A DNA stretch of 27,914 bases from Streptosporangiaceae bacterium (GTDB lineage Bacteria > Actinomycetota > Actinomycetes > Streptosporangiales > Streptosporangiaceae), in contig JASHQP010000620.1 of assembly GCA_030039095.1 (NCBI GenBank), positions 1 to 27,914 on the forward strand, given 5' to 3'. Every line of letters starts with the position of its first letter. Within the stretch, counting starts at the first letter, position 1. This document shows positions 14,533 through 22,769 of the stretch, piece by piece. The position numbers and the translations under genes are program-made. The notes under the pieces are model-generated. The model was not told the origin of the DNA and did not search any database. It saw only the letters and a program-made list of their open reading frames with translations.

Positions 14533-15537
14533 TCAGATCTCCGGCCGGGGCGCGGACGCGACGGTGCCGGACCGTTCCGGCATCTCGATGCCGGCCAGAA
14601 CTTCCTCGGCGCGGTGGCACGCCACGAGCCGGCCCGGCGCTATAACCCGCAGCGAAGGCGACTCCACTATGCACCGTTCGATGGCCAGCGGGCACCGCGG
14701 GTGGAACACGCAGCCGGAGGGCGGGTTCGTCGCGTCGGGAGGCTCGCCGTGCAGGACGATGCGCGCGGCGCGGGCGCTCGCGGCGATCTCGGGCACGGCC
14801 GAGCGAAGCGCTCGGGTGTAGGGATGCGCGGGCGCGGCGAGCAGCTCCGCCGTCGGGCCGCTTTCTGCGACACGCCCCAGGTACAGCACGGCGGTCTGCT
14901 CGCAGAGCTCGCTGACCACGGCGAGGTTGTGTGTGATCAGGAGGTAGGCCAGGCGGCGCTCACCGCGCAGCCGCCCGATCAGCTCGAGGATCCGCGCCTG
15001 CGCCCGCACGTCGAGAGCGCTGGTCGGCTCGTCGAGGACCAGCATCCGCGGCTGCACGCTGAGCGCTCGTGCGATCGCGACCCTCTGGCGCTGCCCGCCG
15101 GAGAGCTGGTGCGGGAACCGGGACACGAAGTCCGGGTCGAGCCCGACCTCCTCCAGCAGCTCACGCACGCGCCGCCCGGACTCCCCGCGCGGAACGACCC
15201 CGTGCGCGGCGAGCGCCTCGGCGATCGCCGGGCCCACCCGCATCCTCGGGTCGAGCGTGTTGTCGGGATCCTGGAACACGATCTGCACGGCCCGCCGGTA
15301 GTCCCGCAGCTCCCGGCCGCGCAGCGCGGCGACGTCCGTGCCGTCGAAGCGGATCCGGCCCGCCGCGGCCGGCACCAGCCGGAGGACCGCCCGGCCGATC
15401 GTGCTCTTGCCGGAGCCGCTCTCCCCCACCAGGCCGAGGCCGAACGGGCCGGGCGCGACGTCCAGGCTCACCCCGTCCACGGCGCGGACGGGCCCGAACT
15501 GCACCTCCAGGCCGGCGATCTCGAGCAGCGCCGCCAT
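14533..15537 (-). CDS. Oligopeptide-type ABC importer ATPase (OppF/DppF-like)
   Basis: A 334-aa ATPase of the peptide/nickel/opine importer class. It has Walker A GESGSGKS (about residues 38-45), QDPDNTLDPRM at the Q-loop, signature LSGGQRQR, Walker B MLVLDEPTSALD and switch His in ITHNLAVV. After HPYTRALRSAVPE comes the characteristic C-terminal extension with four cysteines (GCVFHPRCPLAIERC ... ACH), which in relatives can hold an iron-sulfur cluster. The ATG at 15537 lies 2 nt after the stop of the first ATPase gene. It works as a heterodimer with that protein to drive import through the two permeases. Confidence 0.95.
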   Translation of the reverse strand: MAALLEIAGLEVQFGPVRAVDGVSLDVAPGPFGLGLVGESGSGKSTIGRAVLRLVPAAAGRIRFDGTDVAALRGRELRDYRRAVQIVFQDPDNTLDPRMRVGPAIAEALAAHGVVPRGESGRRVRELLEEVGLDPDFVSRFPHQLSGGQRQRVAIARALSVQPRMLVLDEPTSALDVRAQARILELIGRLRGERRLAYLLITHNLAVVSELCEQTAVLYLGRVAESGPTAELLAAPAHPYTRALRSAVPEIAASARAARIVLHGEPPDATNPPSGCVFHPRCPLAIERCIVESPSLRVIAPGRLVACHRAEEVLAGIEMPERSGTVASAPRPEI

Positions 15538-15539
15538 CG

Positions 15540-16307
15540 TCAGCCCCGCTCGATGGCCGGCACCGAAGCCAGCAGGTCGGCGGTGTACGGGTGCTTCGGG
15601 GCCGACATGATCTGGCCGGCCGGGCCCTGCTCGACGATGCTGCCCGCCTGCATGACCGCGACGCGGTCGCACAGCTCGGCGATCACGGCCAGGTCGTGGC
15701 TGATGAACAGCACCGACATGCCATCGCGGCTGCGCAGCTCGCGGAGCAGCTCGAGCACCTCGGCCTGGACCGTCACATCCAGTGCGCTGGTCGGCTCGTC
15801 GGCGAGCAGCACCTCGGCGCGCAGCGCGACGGCCAGCGCGATCGCCACGCGCTGCAGCTGGCCCCCGGACAGCTGCGAGGGATACCGGCGCAGCAGGTCC
15901 GGCGACAGCAGCACCCCGCGCATGGCCTGTTCCACCCGGCCGGTGGCCTCGCTTCCGGTCAGGCCGTGCCGCCGCAGTGCGCGCAGGGCCACGTCGCCGA
16001 CCCGGAACACGGGATTGAACGCCATCGACGGGCTCTGGAAGATCGCCGCGATCCGGCTCCCGCGCAGGCCGATGAGGACCTTCTCGGGCAGCCCTACGAG
16101 CTCCCTGCTGTCGAGCTTGATGCTGCCCGCGACGGTCGCGCCCACCGTGTTCGCCAGCCCGAGCACTGCCAGCGTGGTCATGGACTTGCCCGACCCGCTC
16201 TCCCCGGCCAGGCCGACGATCTCGCCGTCGTCCACGCCGAGATGGTCAACGTCCACGACGCTTCTGGCCCCGAATCGCACGTTCAGGCCCGTGATCTCGA
16301 GCCTCAC
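15540..16307 (-). CDS. Oligopeptide-type ABC importer ATPase (OppD/DppD-like), short form
   Basis: A 255-aa ATPase beginning at GTG 16307, whose GTGA overlaps the stop of the permease gene. It has Walker A GESGSGKS (35-42), Q-loop FQSPSMAFNP, signature LSGGQLQR, Walker B EVLLADEPTSALD and switch His in ISHDLAVI. It ends shortly after HPYTADLLASVP. The usual cysteine-bearing C-terminal extension of about 60-70 residues is absent, so it is shorter than typical OppD/DppD. This looks native rather than broken, because the stop sits 2 nt before the next start. A longer upstream reading of the same frame runs through the permease gene and was rejected. Confidence 0.94.
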   Translation of the reverse strand: MRLEITGLNVRFGARSVVDVDHLGVDDGEIVGLAGESGSGKSMTTLAVLGLANTVGATVAGSIKLDSRELVGLPEKVLIGLRGSRIAAIFQSPSMAFNPVFRVGDVALRALRRHGLTGSEATGRVEQAMRGVLLSPDLLRRYPSQLSGGQLQRVAIALAVALRAEVLLADEPTSALDVTVQAEVLELLRELRSRDGMSVLFISHDLAVIAELCDRVAVMQAGSIVEQGPAGQIMSAPKHPYTADLLASVPAIERG

Positions 16308-17197
16308 CGCAGGATCACCCGCCTCGGGTCGAGCAGGTCCCGGAGGCCGTCGCCGAGCAGGTTGAACGCGAACGCGGTGATCAGGATCGCGAGCCCGGGG
16401 AACGTGACCACCCACCAGTCGGTGGTGAAGTACGTCTGGCCCTCCGACACCATCAGGCCCCAGTCGGGCGTCGGGTCCTGGGCGCCGAGCCCCAGGAACG
16501 ACAGCGCCGACGCGGTCAGGATGACGCCGCCGACGTCCAGCGAGACTTGCACGATCAGCGGCGTTATCGCGTTCGGCAGGATGTGCCGGAAGATGATCCG
16601 GCGCCGCGATATGCCCAGCGCCCGGCAGCTCTCGATGTACGGGCGGCCGGCCACCGAGGCGGCCTGGCCGCGGATCAGTCTCGTGTACCACGGCCACCAC
16701 GTCGCCGAGATCGCGATCGTCAGGCTGGTCATGCTCGGCGGCAGCATCGCGGCCAGCGCGAGCGCGAGCAGCAGCGCGGGGAAGGCGAGGACGATGTCGG
16801 TCAGCCGCATGATCACGTCGTCCAGCCAGCCGCCGAAGTAGCCGGCCGCGATCCCGAGCGGGATGCCGACCGCGCAGGCGATCAGCAGCACGAAGAGCGC
16901 CACCAGCGGCGAGACCCGCGCCCCGTAGATGACCCGGGACAAGATATCGCGCCCGACCTGGTCGGTGCCGAACCAGTGCTGTGCCGACGGCGGCTTCAGC
17001 ACGCTGAACGGGTGCGTCGCCGAGCCCGCGTCGCCGGGGTATGGAGCGATGAGCGGCGCCAGCACGGCGGCGAGGACGATCAGGGCGGACAGGGCGCCGC
17101 CGACCGCGAGCAGCGGGTTGCTGCGCAGCCAGCCGCCCGTGCGCAGCGCCGCAGCCGGGGCCGGGGCGGGGGCGGGGGCTTCCGGGATCTCGATCAT
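16304..17197 (-). CDS. Oligopeptide-type ABC importer permease (DppC-like)
   Basis: A 297-aa inner-membrane permease. After a Pro-Ala-rich N-terminus come about six membrane segments. The region HWFGTDQVGRDILSRVIYGAR is the DppC/OppC periplasmic signature, and the EAA cytoplasmic loop (SCRALGISRRRIIFRHILPN) contacts the ATPases. The ATG at 17197 overlaps the stop of the upstream permease (ATGA). It forms the channel with that protein. Family assignment is secure; the substrate is set by the binding protein and is probably not simply a peptide given the operon. Confidence 0.95.
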   Translation of the reverse strand: MIEIPEAPAPAPAPAAALRTGGWLRSNPLLAVGGALSALIVLAAVLAPLIAPYPGDAGSATHPFSVLKPPSAQHWFGTDQVGRDILSRVIYGARVSPLVALFVLLIACAVGIPLGIAAGYFGGWLDDVIMRLTDIVLAFPALLLALALAAMLPPSMTSLTIAISATWWPWYTRLIRGQAASVAGRPYIESCRALGISRRRIIFRHILPNAITPLIVQVSLDVGGVILTASALSFLGLGAQDPTPDWGLMVSEGQTYFTTDWWVVTFPGLAILITAFAFNLLGDGLRDLLDPRRVILR

Positions 17198-18210
17198 CGC
17201 AGCCTGATCCTCGGGTCGATGACGGCCTGGACGATGTCCACGATCAGGTTGGCGATCACGTAGGCGATCGCGACGAACAGCGTGACGCCGAGGATCGCGG
17301 GGGTGTCCAGGGTGCCGATCGACGCCACGGCGTAGCTGCCGAGCCCGGGCCAGTCGAAGATCGATTCAACCAGGAACGTGTTCACCAGTGAGTAGCCGAA
17401 GACCAGCGCGATCGCCGCCGACACCGGGCTCCAGGCGAGCTTCATCAGGTACCGCCCGAACACGTCACGCTCGGGCAGCCCGAGCGCGCGGGCCATCTGC
17501 ACGTGGGTCTCACCGACCGTGTCCAGGATCTGGGCCCGGACCATGCGGGAGATCAGCCCGGCGGGATAAGCGGCCACCACCACGGCGGGCAGGATCAGGT
17601 GGCTCAGCGTGCTGCCGAGCATCGGCCAGTTGCCGGACAGCAGGGCGTCGATGACCGGGAAGCCGGTGATCTTCGTGAGCGGGTTGGTGAACAGCAGGTT
17701 CGGCGAGTACTCACCGGCCACCGGCAGCACGTGCAGGCGCTGCGCGAAGACCAGCTGCAGGATCAGCGCCATCCAGAAGATGGGCATCGACACGCCCAGG
17801 ATCGACCCGGCGCGGACAGCCTGGTCGGCGGGGCGGCCGGGGCGCCGGGCGGACACCAGGCCGAGCGGCACGCCCACGGCCAGCGCGATGATCAGAGCGG
17901 CGATCACCAGCTCGAGCGTGGCCGGCGCCGCCGTGGCGATGTTGGACAGCACCGGCTGATGGGTGTGGATCGACACACCCCAGTTTCCGGTGAAGATCCC
18001 CGCGAAGTACCTGGCTATCTGGACCGGCAGCGGGCGGTCCAGGCCCAGGTACTTCGCGGCGGCGGCGACCTGGGCGGGCGAGGCGTGCGGGCCCGCCCAG
18101 CTCGCCGCGGGATTCCCGGGCACCGCGTGGGCGATCACGAACGTCAGCAGCACCACGCCCGCGACCACGCCGACCGCGAGCGCGAGCCGCCGCGCCAGGT
18201 ACTTCGTCAA
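17194..18210 (-). CDS. Oligopeptide-type ABC importer permease (DppB-like)
   Basis: A 338-aa inner-membrane permease. The first membrane segment follows MTKYLARRLAL, and the large periplasmic loop carries VPGNPAASW and a YLGLDRPLPVQIARYF block typical of DppB. The EAA loop is ARALGLPERDVFGRYL. The best start is a TTG at 18210: its TTGA overlaps the binding-protein stop, and it gives the family's normal N-terminus. No ATG or GTG fits as well. The frame extends far upstream through the binding-protein gene without a stop, which is an artefact of GC content. Confidence 0.93.
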   Translation of the reverse strand: MTKYLARRLALAVGVVAGVVLLTFVIAHAVPGNPAASWAGPHASPAQVAAAAKYLGLDRPLPVQIARYFAGIFTGNWGVSIHTHQPVLSNIATAAPATLELVIAALIIALAVGVPLGLVSARRPGRPADQAVRAGSILGVSMPIFWMALILQLVFAQRLHVLPVAGEYSPNLLFTNPLTKITGFPVIDALLSGNWPMLGSTLSHLILPAVVVAAYPAGLISRMVRAQILDTVGETHVQMARALGLPERDVFGRYLMKLAWSPVSAAIALVFGYSLVNTFLVESIFDWPGLGSYAVASIGTLDTPAILGVTLFVAIAYVIANLIVDIVQAVIDPRIRLR

Positions 18211-19808
18211 CTGCCCGTGGGCTTCAGGTCGTAGACGAAGACGACGTTCGGGTACGCGGGGTTGACCTGGAGCCCGGTGAAGTTGTTCTGCATCGCGTAC
18301 TGGTAGTTGGAGTTGTAGAGGAAGAGGATCGGGGCGGTGCCCAGGATCCGGACCTGCATCTGCTTGTAGAGCTGCTCGGCAGCGGAACGGTCGGTCGCGA
18401 CCAGCGGCTCGACCTTGTTGATCATGCCGTCCAGCGTCTTGTCGGAGTAGTACGACAGGTTGAAGTACGGCGGGTTCTCCGTGTACAGCAGGTTGATGAA
18501 CCACGAGTACGGGTCGGCGTAGTCCGGCCACCAGTACTCCATGAAGATGTCCTGGTGCTGGCTGGCGGTGGACGACTTGCCCTTCGCCCACTGGGTCGGC
18601 CAGGACAGCGACTGGACGCTGAGGTCGATGTTGAGCTTGGCCAGATCGGACTTCATCAGCGTGGCGACGACGGACTCGTTGGTGTCGCCCTGGGTGTAGG
18701 TGAGCGACAGGTTCAGCGCTTTCTTGCCCGGGCCGTACCCCGCCGAGTTCAGCAGCTTCGTGGCCTTGGCCGGGTCGTAGCTGTAGTTGGGCAGGTCGGT
18801 GAAGTGGCCGAGGAGGCCGGCCGGGACGATGCCGCTGGAGGCGATCGCCGCGCCGGACAGGGCAGCGATCATGCCCTTGTAGTCGATGCCGTAGGAGATG
18901 GCCTGGCGCACGGGCAGGCTGAGCGCGCGGGTGTTGAGCTGGCCCAGCAGGTTCTGCCACGACGGCGCGCTGACCAGCTTGATGCCCGACGTGCCCTTCA
19001 GCGAGGTCCACAGCGTGGGGCTCATCTGCTCGATGAAGCTGACCTGACCCGACTTCAGCAGCTGGACCGCGGTGGTGTCCTGCGGAACGACCCGGAACAC
19101 CACGCGCTTGTAGTGCGCGCCGCTCCAGCCGCCCCAGTAGCCTCCGAACGCCTTCAGAATGACCTCGAACTCCTGGCCGCTGTTCCAGGTCTGCAGAGAG
19201 TACGGGCCGGTGCCCGCGTCGTGCGGTGTGTTCAGCCACTTCGTCAGGTTGCCCCCCGACCCCGCGGCCTGCGTGTCGTAGATGTAGGCCGAGTAGTCGG
19301 CGGACGCCTCCAGGTCCAGCGGGGACGGGTACTTGAGGTGGAAGACCAGCGTGTACTCGCTGGTCGCGTCGATGGTCTTGACCGCTCCCCAGATGTACGC
19401 CGCGCCGCCGTTCTCCTTGATCGTGCGCTCGATCGCGTCCGCCGCGGCCTGCGCGGTCATCAGCCGGCCGGTGTGGAAATGGACGCCGTGGCGGAGCTGG
19501 AAGGTCCAGGTCAGGCCGTTGTCGGAGGAATTCCAGCTGGTCGCGAGCTCCGGCTCGACCTGGTGCGTGGCCGAGTTGTAGTGCGTGAGCGTCTGGTACA
19601 TGAGGCTCATCGCGATGATGCCGTTGGAGTACTCGGTGGCCGGGTCCCACCCGTCGATCATCACCGGGGTGTACGTGTCGTAGGTGAACGTCTGCGCCGA
19701 CGTCTGGTGTGGCTGGGTGCTCGCGTGATAGGTGCTGCCGCTGCACGCGGCGAGCAGGAGCGCAAGTGCTGAGCCGGCGGCAACCGGCAGAGCGCGATGC
19801 CGCTTCAT
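18207..19808 (-). CDS. ABC importer solute-binding lipoprotein (family 5)
   Basis: A 533-aa extracytoplasmic binding protein anchored by lipid. The N-terminus MKRHR, a hydrophobic core and the lipobox LAAC (Cys22) form a lipoprotein signal. The body has family-5 features: an N-terminal TYTPVMIDGWDPA, the LATSWNSSDNGLTWTFQLRHGVHFH block and GTGPYSL. Family 5 binds peptides, but also opines, nickel complexes, glutathione and other amides. ATG 19808 is chosen over a start five codons earlier because GGGAGG lies 6 nt before it and the signal peptide then has normal length. It begins 21 bp after the HyuA-like gene, and its stop overlaps the DppB-like start. Confidence 0.95.
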   Translation of the reverse strand: MKRHRALPVAAGSALALLLAACSGSTYHASTQPHQTSAQTFTYDTYTPVMIDGWDPATEYSNGIIAMSLMYQTLTHYNSATHQVEPELATSWNSSDNGLTWTFQLRHGVHFHTGRLMTAQAAADAIERTIKENGGAAYIWGAVKTIDATSEYTLVFHLKYPSPLDLEASADYSAYIYDTQAAGSGGNLTKWLNTPHDAGTGPYSLQTWNSGQEFEVILKAFGGYWGGWSGAHYKRVVFRVVPQDTTAVQLLKSGQVSFIEQMSPTLWTSLKGTSGIKLVSAPSWQNLLGQLNTRALSLPVRQAISYGIDYKGMIAALSGAAIASSGIVPAGLLGHFTDLPNYSYDPAKATKLLNSAGYGPGKKALNLSLTYTQGDTNESVVATLMKSDLAKLNIDLSVQSLSWPTQWAKGKSSTASQHQDIFMEYWWPDYADPYSWFINLLYTENPPYFNLSYYSDKTLDGMINKVEPLVATDRSAAEQLYKQMQVRILGTAPILFLYNSNYQYAMQNNFTGLQVNPAYPNVVFVYDLKPTGS

Positions 19809-19829
19809 GGGATACCTCCCCAAACTGTG

Positions 19830-21434
19830 CTACGAGCCCGCGCGGGCTGGCTTCCAGGGCTGCTCGTGCAATCCGCCAAGGGCACCAGCGGCCTTGACGC
19901 GGATGCGGACCGCGGGCGTGGTCAGGTACGCCAGCGGTATCTCCTCGACCTCGACGATCTGCACCGCGGCGGGGTCCGCGCCCGCCGCGATCGCGTTCTG
20001 GACGGCCTCGTCCGAGGCCTCCGCGAGGGCGGCCTTCCTGCCATCGGCGCCGGGGTGGAAGATGCGGTCGACCTGACCGCTCACCGACGCGATCGCGGCG
20101 CCCACGGCGTTGGCCGCGTCGAAGTGCTCCGGCCGGATGACCTCGCTGATGCCCGGGAGGCTGTCGGGGACGAGGATGCTGCCCCCGCCGACCGCGATCA
20201 GGGCGCGGTCGCCCTTTGACGTCTTCACCCGGTCGATCGCGTCGGCGAGCATCTCGTCGGCGCGCCGCGCCGCGCTGCGCAGCAGGCTCCGGTGCCTGCC
20301 GATCCGCCCCGGGTCGCCGAGCGAGGCCCGGCCGCTGGCCACGGCGCTGTCGGTGAGCGTCGGGGTCTGACCGCCGAACACCAGCGCCTCGCTACGCAGC
20401 CGGAAGCCGACGCTCTGCGGGCCGATCACCGGGGCGGCCGGGGCGCTCGGGTCACCGGCGACCACCGTGCCGCCGCCGAGCGCGATCGTCACCAGGTCCG
20501 GCATCCGGAAGTTGGTGCGGATCCCGCCGATTTCCACGCCCTGCGACGACTCCCGGGGGAAGCCGTTGACCAGGACGCCCACGTCCGTGGAGGTGCCGCC
20601 CACGTCGGCGACGAGCGAGTCGGCCGTGCCGGTGAGGAACGCCGCGCCGCGGATGCTGTTGGCCGGCCCACTGCCGATGGTCAGCACCGGGTAGCGCAGC
20701 GCGTGATCCAGGGCCATCAGCGTCCCGTCGTTCTGGGCGAAGAACGTCACCGGGCGCAGCTCGTGCGCTGCCAGCGCGTCCTCCATCGCGGTGGCAACGT
20801 CCCCGGCGACGCCGACCAGCGCGGCGTTGAGGATCGTGGCGTTCTCCCGCTCCAGCAGGCCCACCGAGCCGATCTCGTGACTGAGCGAGACGTGCAGCTC
20901 TCCGAGCTCACGCTTGACGATGTCGGCAGCGAGCAGCTCGTGCCGCGGCGAGACCGGGGCGAACACGCTGGTTATCGCCACCCCGTCCACCGACCCGCCG
21001 ACCTCGCCGAGGAAGCGGGCCACCGCGCCGGAGTCGAACGGGGCCAGATCGCGGCCGTCGAACTCGATTCCTCCCCCGACGATCGTCGAGGCGACACAGA
21101 CCGCGTCGGCCAGGTCGCCCGGCCAGCCGAACATCGGGCGCACGGCGTGCGTTGCCGGCCCGCCGATCCGGATCACGGCGACCCTGCGCAGCTTGCGGCG
21201 CTCCAGCACGGCGTTGGTCGCGTGCGTGGTGCCGAGCATCACGTGCGTGATCCGGCGCGGGTCGGCGCCGGGCGCGCGCAGCACGGCGTCGATGGCCTCG
21301 GTGATGCCACCGGTGATGTCCGGGGTGCAGGCCACCTTCGCCTTGGCGAGCACCCGGTCGGCGCTGTCCAGGACCACCGCGTCGGTGTTGGTCCCGCCGA
21401 CGTCGATGCCGAGGCGGCAGTCAAGAGAGGGCAC
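19830..21434 (-). CDS. Hydantoinase/oxoprolinase A-like protein without HyuB partner
   Basis: A 534-aa protein of the HyuA/oxoprolinase family, which uses ATP to open cyclic amides such as hydantoins or 5-oxoproline. The actin-like ATPase motifs are present: DVGGTNTD (residues 11-18), SHEIGSVGLLERENATILNAAL in the middle, a second phosphate motif DVGGTSTDVG and ALGGGT. It is about 160 residues shorter than the HyuA at 24554-26632, mostly at the C-terminal end. No HyuB follows; instead it overlaps the DUF917 gene by 14 bp, and such HyuA-like/DUF917 pairs recur in bacteria. The GTG at 21434 has GAGGAG about 7 nt upstream. Substrate unknown. Confidence 0.9.
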   Translation of the reverse strand: MPSLDCRLGIDVGGTNTDAVVLDSADRVLAKAKVACTPDITGGITEAIDAVLRAPGADPRRITHVMLGTTHATNAVLERRKLRRVAVIRIGGPATHAVRPMFGWPGDLADAVCVASTIVGGGIEFDGRDLAPFDSGAVARFLGEVGGSVDGVAITSVFAPVSPRHELLAADIVKRELGELHVSLSHEIGSVGLLERENATILNAALVGVAGDVATAMEDALAAHELRPVTFFAQNDGTLMALDHALRYPVLTIGSGPANSIRGAAFLTGTADSLVADVGGTSTDVGVLVNGFPRESSQGVEIGGIRTNFRMPDLVTIALGGGTVVAGDPSAPAAPVIGPQSVGFRLRSEALVFGGQTPTLTDSAVASGRASLGDPGRIGRHRSLLRSAARRADEMLADAIDRVKTSKGDRALIAVGGGSILVPDSLPGISEVIRPEHFDAANAVGAAIASVSGQVDRIFHPGADGRKAALAEASDEAVQNAIAAGADPAAVQIVEVEEIPLAYLTTPAVRIRVKAAGALGGLHEQPWKPARAGS

Positions 21435-22503
21435 TGGCGAGCTCCTCCACCGGCACGTAGTCGAAGTCGTAGCCGAACGCGCGCGGCCCGGCGGCCTGCA
21501 GGCCGCGCTCGGTCCGCCAGACCGGGTCGCAGGGCATCGCGATCACCGTGACCCGCTGCCCGTACCTGACCCGCTCGGTGGCGATCGCCTCGGCCGTCTC
21601 GCTGTCCAGGACCGAGATCAGGTCGGGCACCGACGCGGCCACCCGTCCCTGCTCGAGCGCGACCAGGTTCTCGTTCTGCAGCTCGAGGCGGATCAGTCTG
21701 CCGGAGTCCTCGCCGATGCCCTCGATCACCACGGACCCGCGCACGAACCCCTTCGTCGTCCGCCGCTCGACGTCCGAGATCTTCCCTGTGACCAGCCGGA
21801 ACGCGTCGACCTCGGCGATGAGTTCGGCCACCGGGTTGCGCTGCGCCGTGGCGACCGCCCGCCCGATCCTGATCGCCAGCGAGACCGTGCCGAGCACCGT
21901 GGCGTCGCGGGCCTGCGCCACCGTCAGCGTGTACTCGGTGGACGCGGCGGCCCCGCCGAACTCGACGGCGGCCGCCCTGGCCAGCCGTTCGGTCCAGTCG
22001 CCGGAGATCATGCGGAACACGATCACGTTGCCGCGCTCGTCGGTCATCACGCACGGGTTCGGGTCGATCCCGGCCAGGTGCATGGAGACCTGGGGCACCA
22101 GGGGGAAGGCGCGGCCCATGCCGTCGGCGTCCACGACCGGCAGGCCGATCCGGGCCGCCCACACGATCGGGTTCAGCCCGTTCGACCCGCCGATCTCCGC
22201 CGACATGAGCGCCGCGACCTTGTACCCGGTTACGTCCTCCAGGTGCTGCCGGAGCCGGATGCCCTCGGTTCCGTTCTCGATCTTCTCGATGTGCACGGTC
22301 GGGGCGCCGATCATCCCGCAGGGCATGATCAGCTCGTCGTCGGCGAGCTCGTCTAGGCCGACGAGCGTGACCGGCCCGTAGTCCTCGGTGGCCTGCAGCG
22401 CCTCCAGCAGGCCGATCCGGGTGTCGCCGCCGCCGCCGGCGCCGAGGATCGCGCAGCCGCGGGCCAGTGCGCGCAGCGAATCGGGGTCCAGCAGCCTCGC
22501 CAT
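21421..22503 (-). CDS. DUF917 family protein (S-methyl-thiohydantoin desulfurase-type family)
   Basis: A 360-aa protein of the DUF917 family. Visible features are ILGAGGGGDTRIG (residues 19-31), ELIMPCGMIGAPTVHIEKI, AEIGGSNGLNPI, GLPVVDADGMGRAFP and the C-terminal GQRVTVIAMPCDPVWRTERG block. As I recall, the family has been renamed after an S-methyl-thiohydantoin desulfurase activity; for this protein that function is inference. It is the first gene of the transporter operon and overlaps the HyuA-like gene by 14 bp. The ATG at 22503 has no Shine-Dalgarno sequence; TATCTT ends 7 nt before it, so a leaderless start is likely. Together these suggest that DUF917 prepares or co-processes the ring substrate of the HyuA-like enzyme. 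Confidence 0.88.
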   Translation of the reverse strand: MARLLDPDSLRALARGCAILGAGGGGDTRIGLLEALQATEDYGPVTLVGLDELADDELIMPCGMIGAPTVHIEKIENGTEGIRLRQHLEDVTGYKVAALMSAEIGGSNGLNPIVWAARIGLPVVDADGMGRAFPLVPQVSMHLAGIDPNPCVMTDERGNVIVFRMISGDWTERLARAAAVEFGGAAASTEYTLTVAQARDATVLGTVSLAIRIGRAVATAQRNPVAELIAEVDAFRLVTGKISDVERRTTKGFVRGSVVIEGIGEDSGRLIRLELQNENLVALEQGRVAASVPDLISVLDSETAEAIATERVRYGQRVTVIAMPCDPVWRTERGLQAAGPRAFGYDFDYVPVEELASALS

Positions 22504-22510
22504 GATCAGA

Positions 22511-22516
22511 AAGATA
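22511..22516 (-). promoter_or_regulatory. Candidate -10 box of the DUF917-transporter operon
   Basis: TATCTT on the minus strand, 7 nt before the ATG at 22503. No Shine-Dalgarno sequence intervenes and no consensus -35 box is evident. It would give a leaderless transcript covering eight genes. Confidence 0.4.
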
Positions 22517-22568
22517 GCGTCCCGGATCAGGTCAGCACATATGCGCTATGCACTAAGAAACGTTGCTT

Positions 22569-22609
22569 CTTGGGCGATCCGTCCAAGACATACGCACTTG
22601 GCCGTGCGT
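22569..22609. promoter_or_regulatory. Two adjacent palindromes upstream of the DUF917 operon
   Basis: At 22569-22587 lies a 19-bp imperfect palindrome of pattern CTTGGnCGnnnCGnCCAAG. At 22592-22609 lies ACGCAC-TTGGCC-GTGCGT with perfect 6-bp arms. Both are 65-110 bp upstream of the operon's first codon, where activators or repressors would bind. The binding protein is unknown. Confidence 0.45.
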
Positions 22610-22638
22610 GTGGGCCACGGCCAGACCGACGCGCCGGG

Positions 22639-22676
22639 CGGCCAGCCCCGCGCCAGGCGGCCAGCCCCGCGCCAGG
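22639..22676. repeat. 19-bp exact tandem repeat, two copies
   Basis: The unit CGGCCAGCCCCGCGCCAGG occurs at 22639-22657 and again at 22658-22676 without change. It lies in the intergenic region between hyuB and the DUF917 gene, just beside the long palindrome. No function is evident; replication slippage would explain it. Confidence 0.8.
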
Positions 22677-22681
22677 CGCGC

Positions 22682-22729
22682 ATGAATGTACCGGTTGACG
22701 GCCTATTACCCGTCGGACGGTACATTCAT
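22682..22729. promoter_or_regulatory. 48-bp interrupted palindrome, candidate operator
   Basis: The outer arms ATGAATGTACCG (22682-22693) and CGGTACATTCAT (22718-22729) are perfect 12-bp inverted copies. Inside them GACGG (22697-22701) and CCGTC (22710-22714) pair again around an 8-nt centre. No T-run follows on either side, so this is unlikely to be a terminator. It lies about 180-225 bp upstream of the DUF917 operon and 41 bp after the hyuB stop. The heptamer TACATTC from the arm recurs once at 26682-26688 between hyuA and pucR. Confidence 0.6.
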
Positions 22730-22769
22730 CAGCTGACTTGGGGTGGCTGCGGCTAGGTGAGCAGCTGGG

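Noticed and set aside
13861..16365. An 834-codon plus-strand open frame opposite AroM and the ABC ATPases
   Set aside because: Antisense shadow with Ser/Arg-rich composition; the minus strand carries Walker motifs and family signatures throughout.
18211..19746. Extension of the DppB-like permease to 850 residues
   Set aside because: The added sequence is a shadow of the binding-protein gene; TTG 18210 gives the normal DppB N-terminus.
22682..22729. Intrinsic terminator for hyuB
   Set aside because: The stem is long but interrupted, AT-containing at the base, and has no T-run on either side; an operator is more likely.
22639..22729. CRISPR-like array or mobile-element end
   Set aside because: Only two copies of the 19-bp repeat with no spacer, and no cas gene, transposase or target-site duplication nearby.
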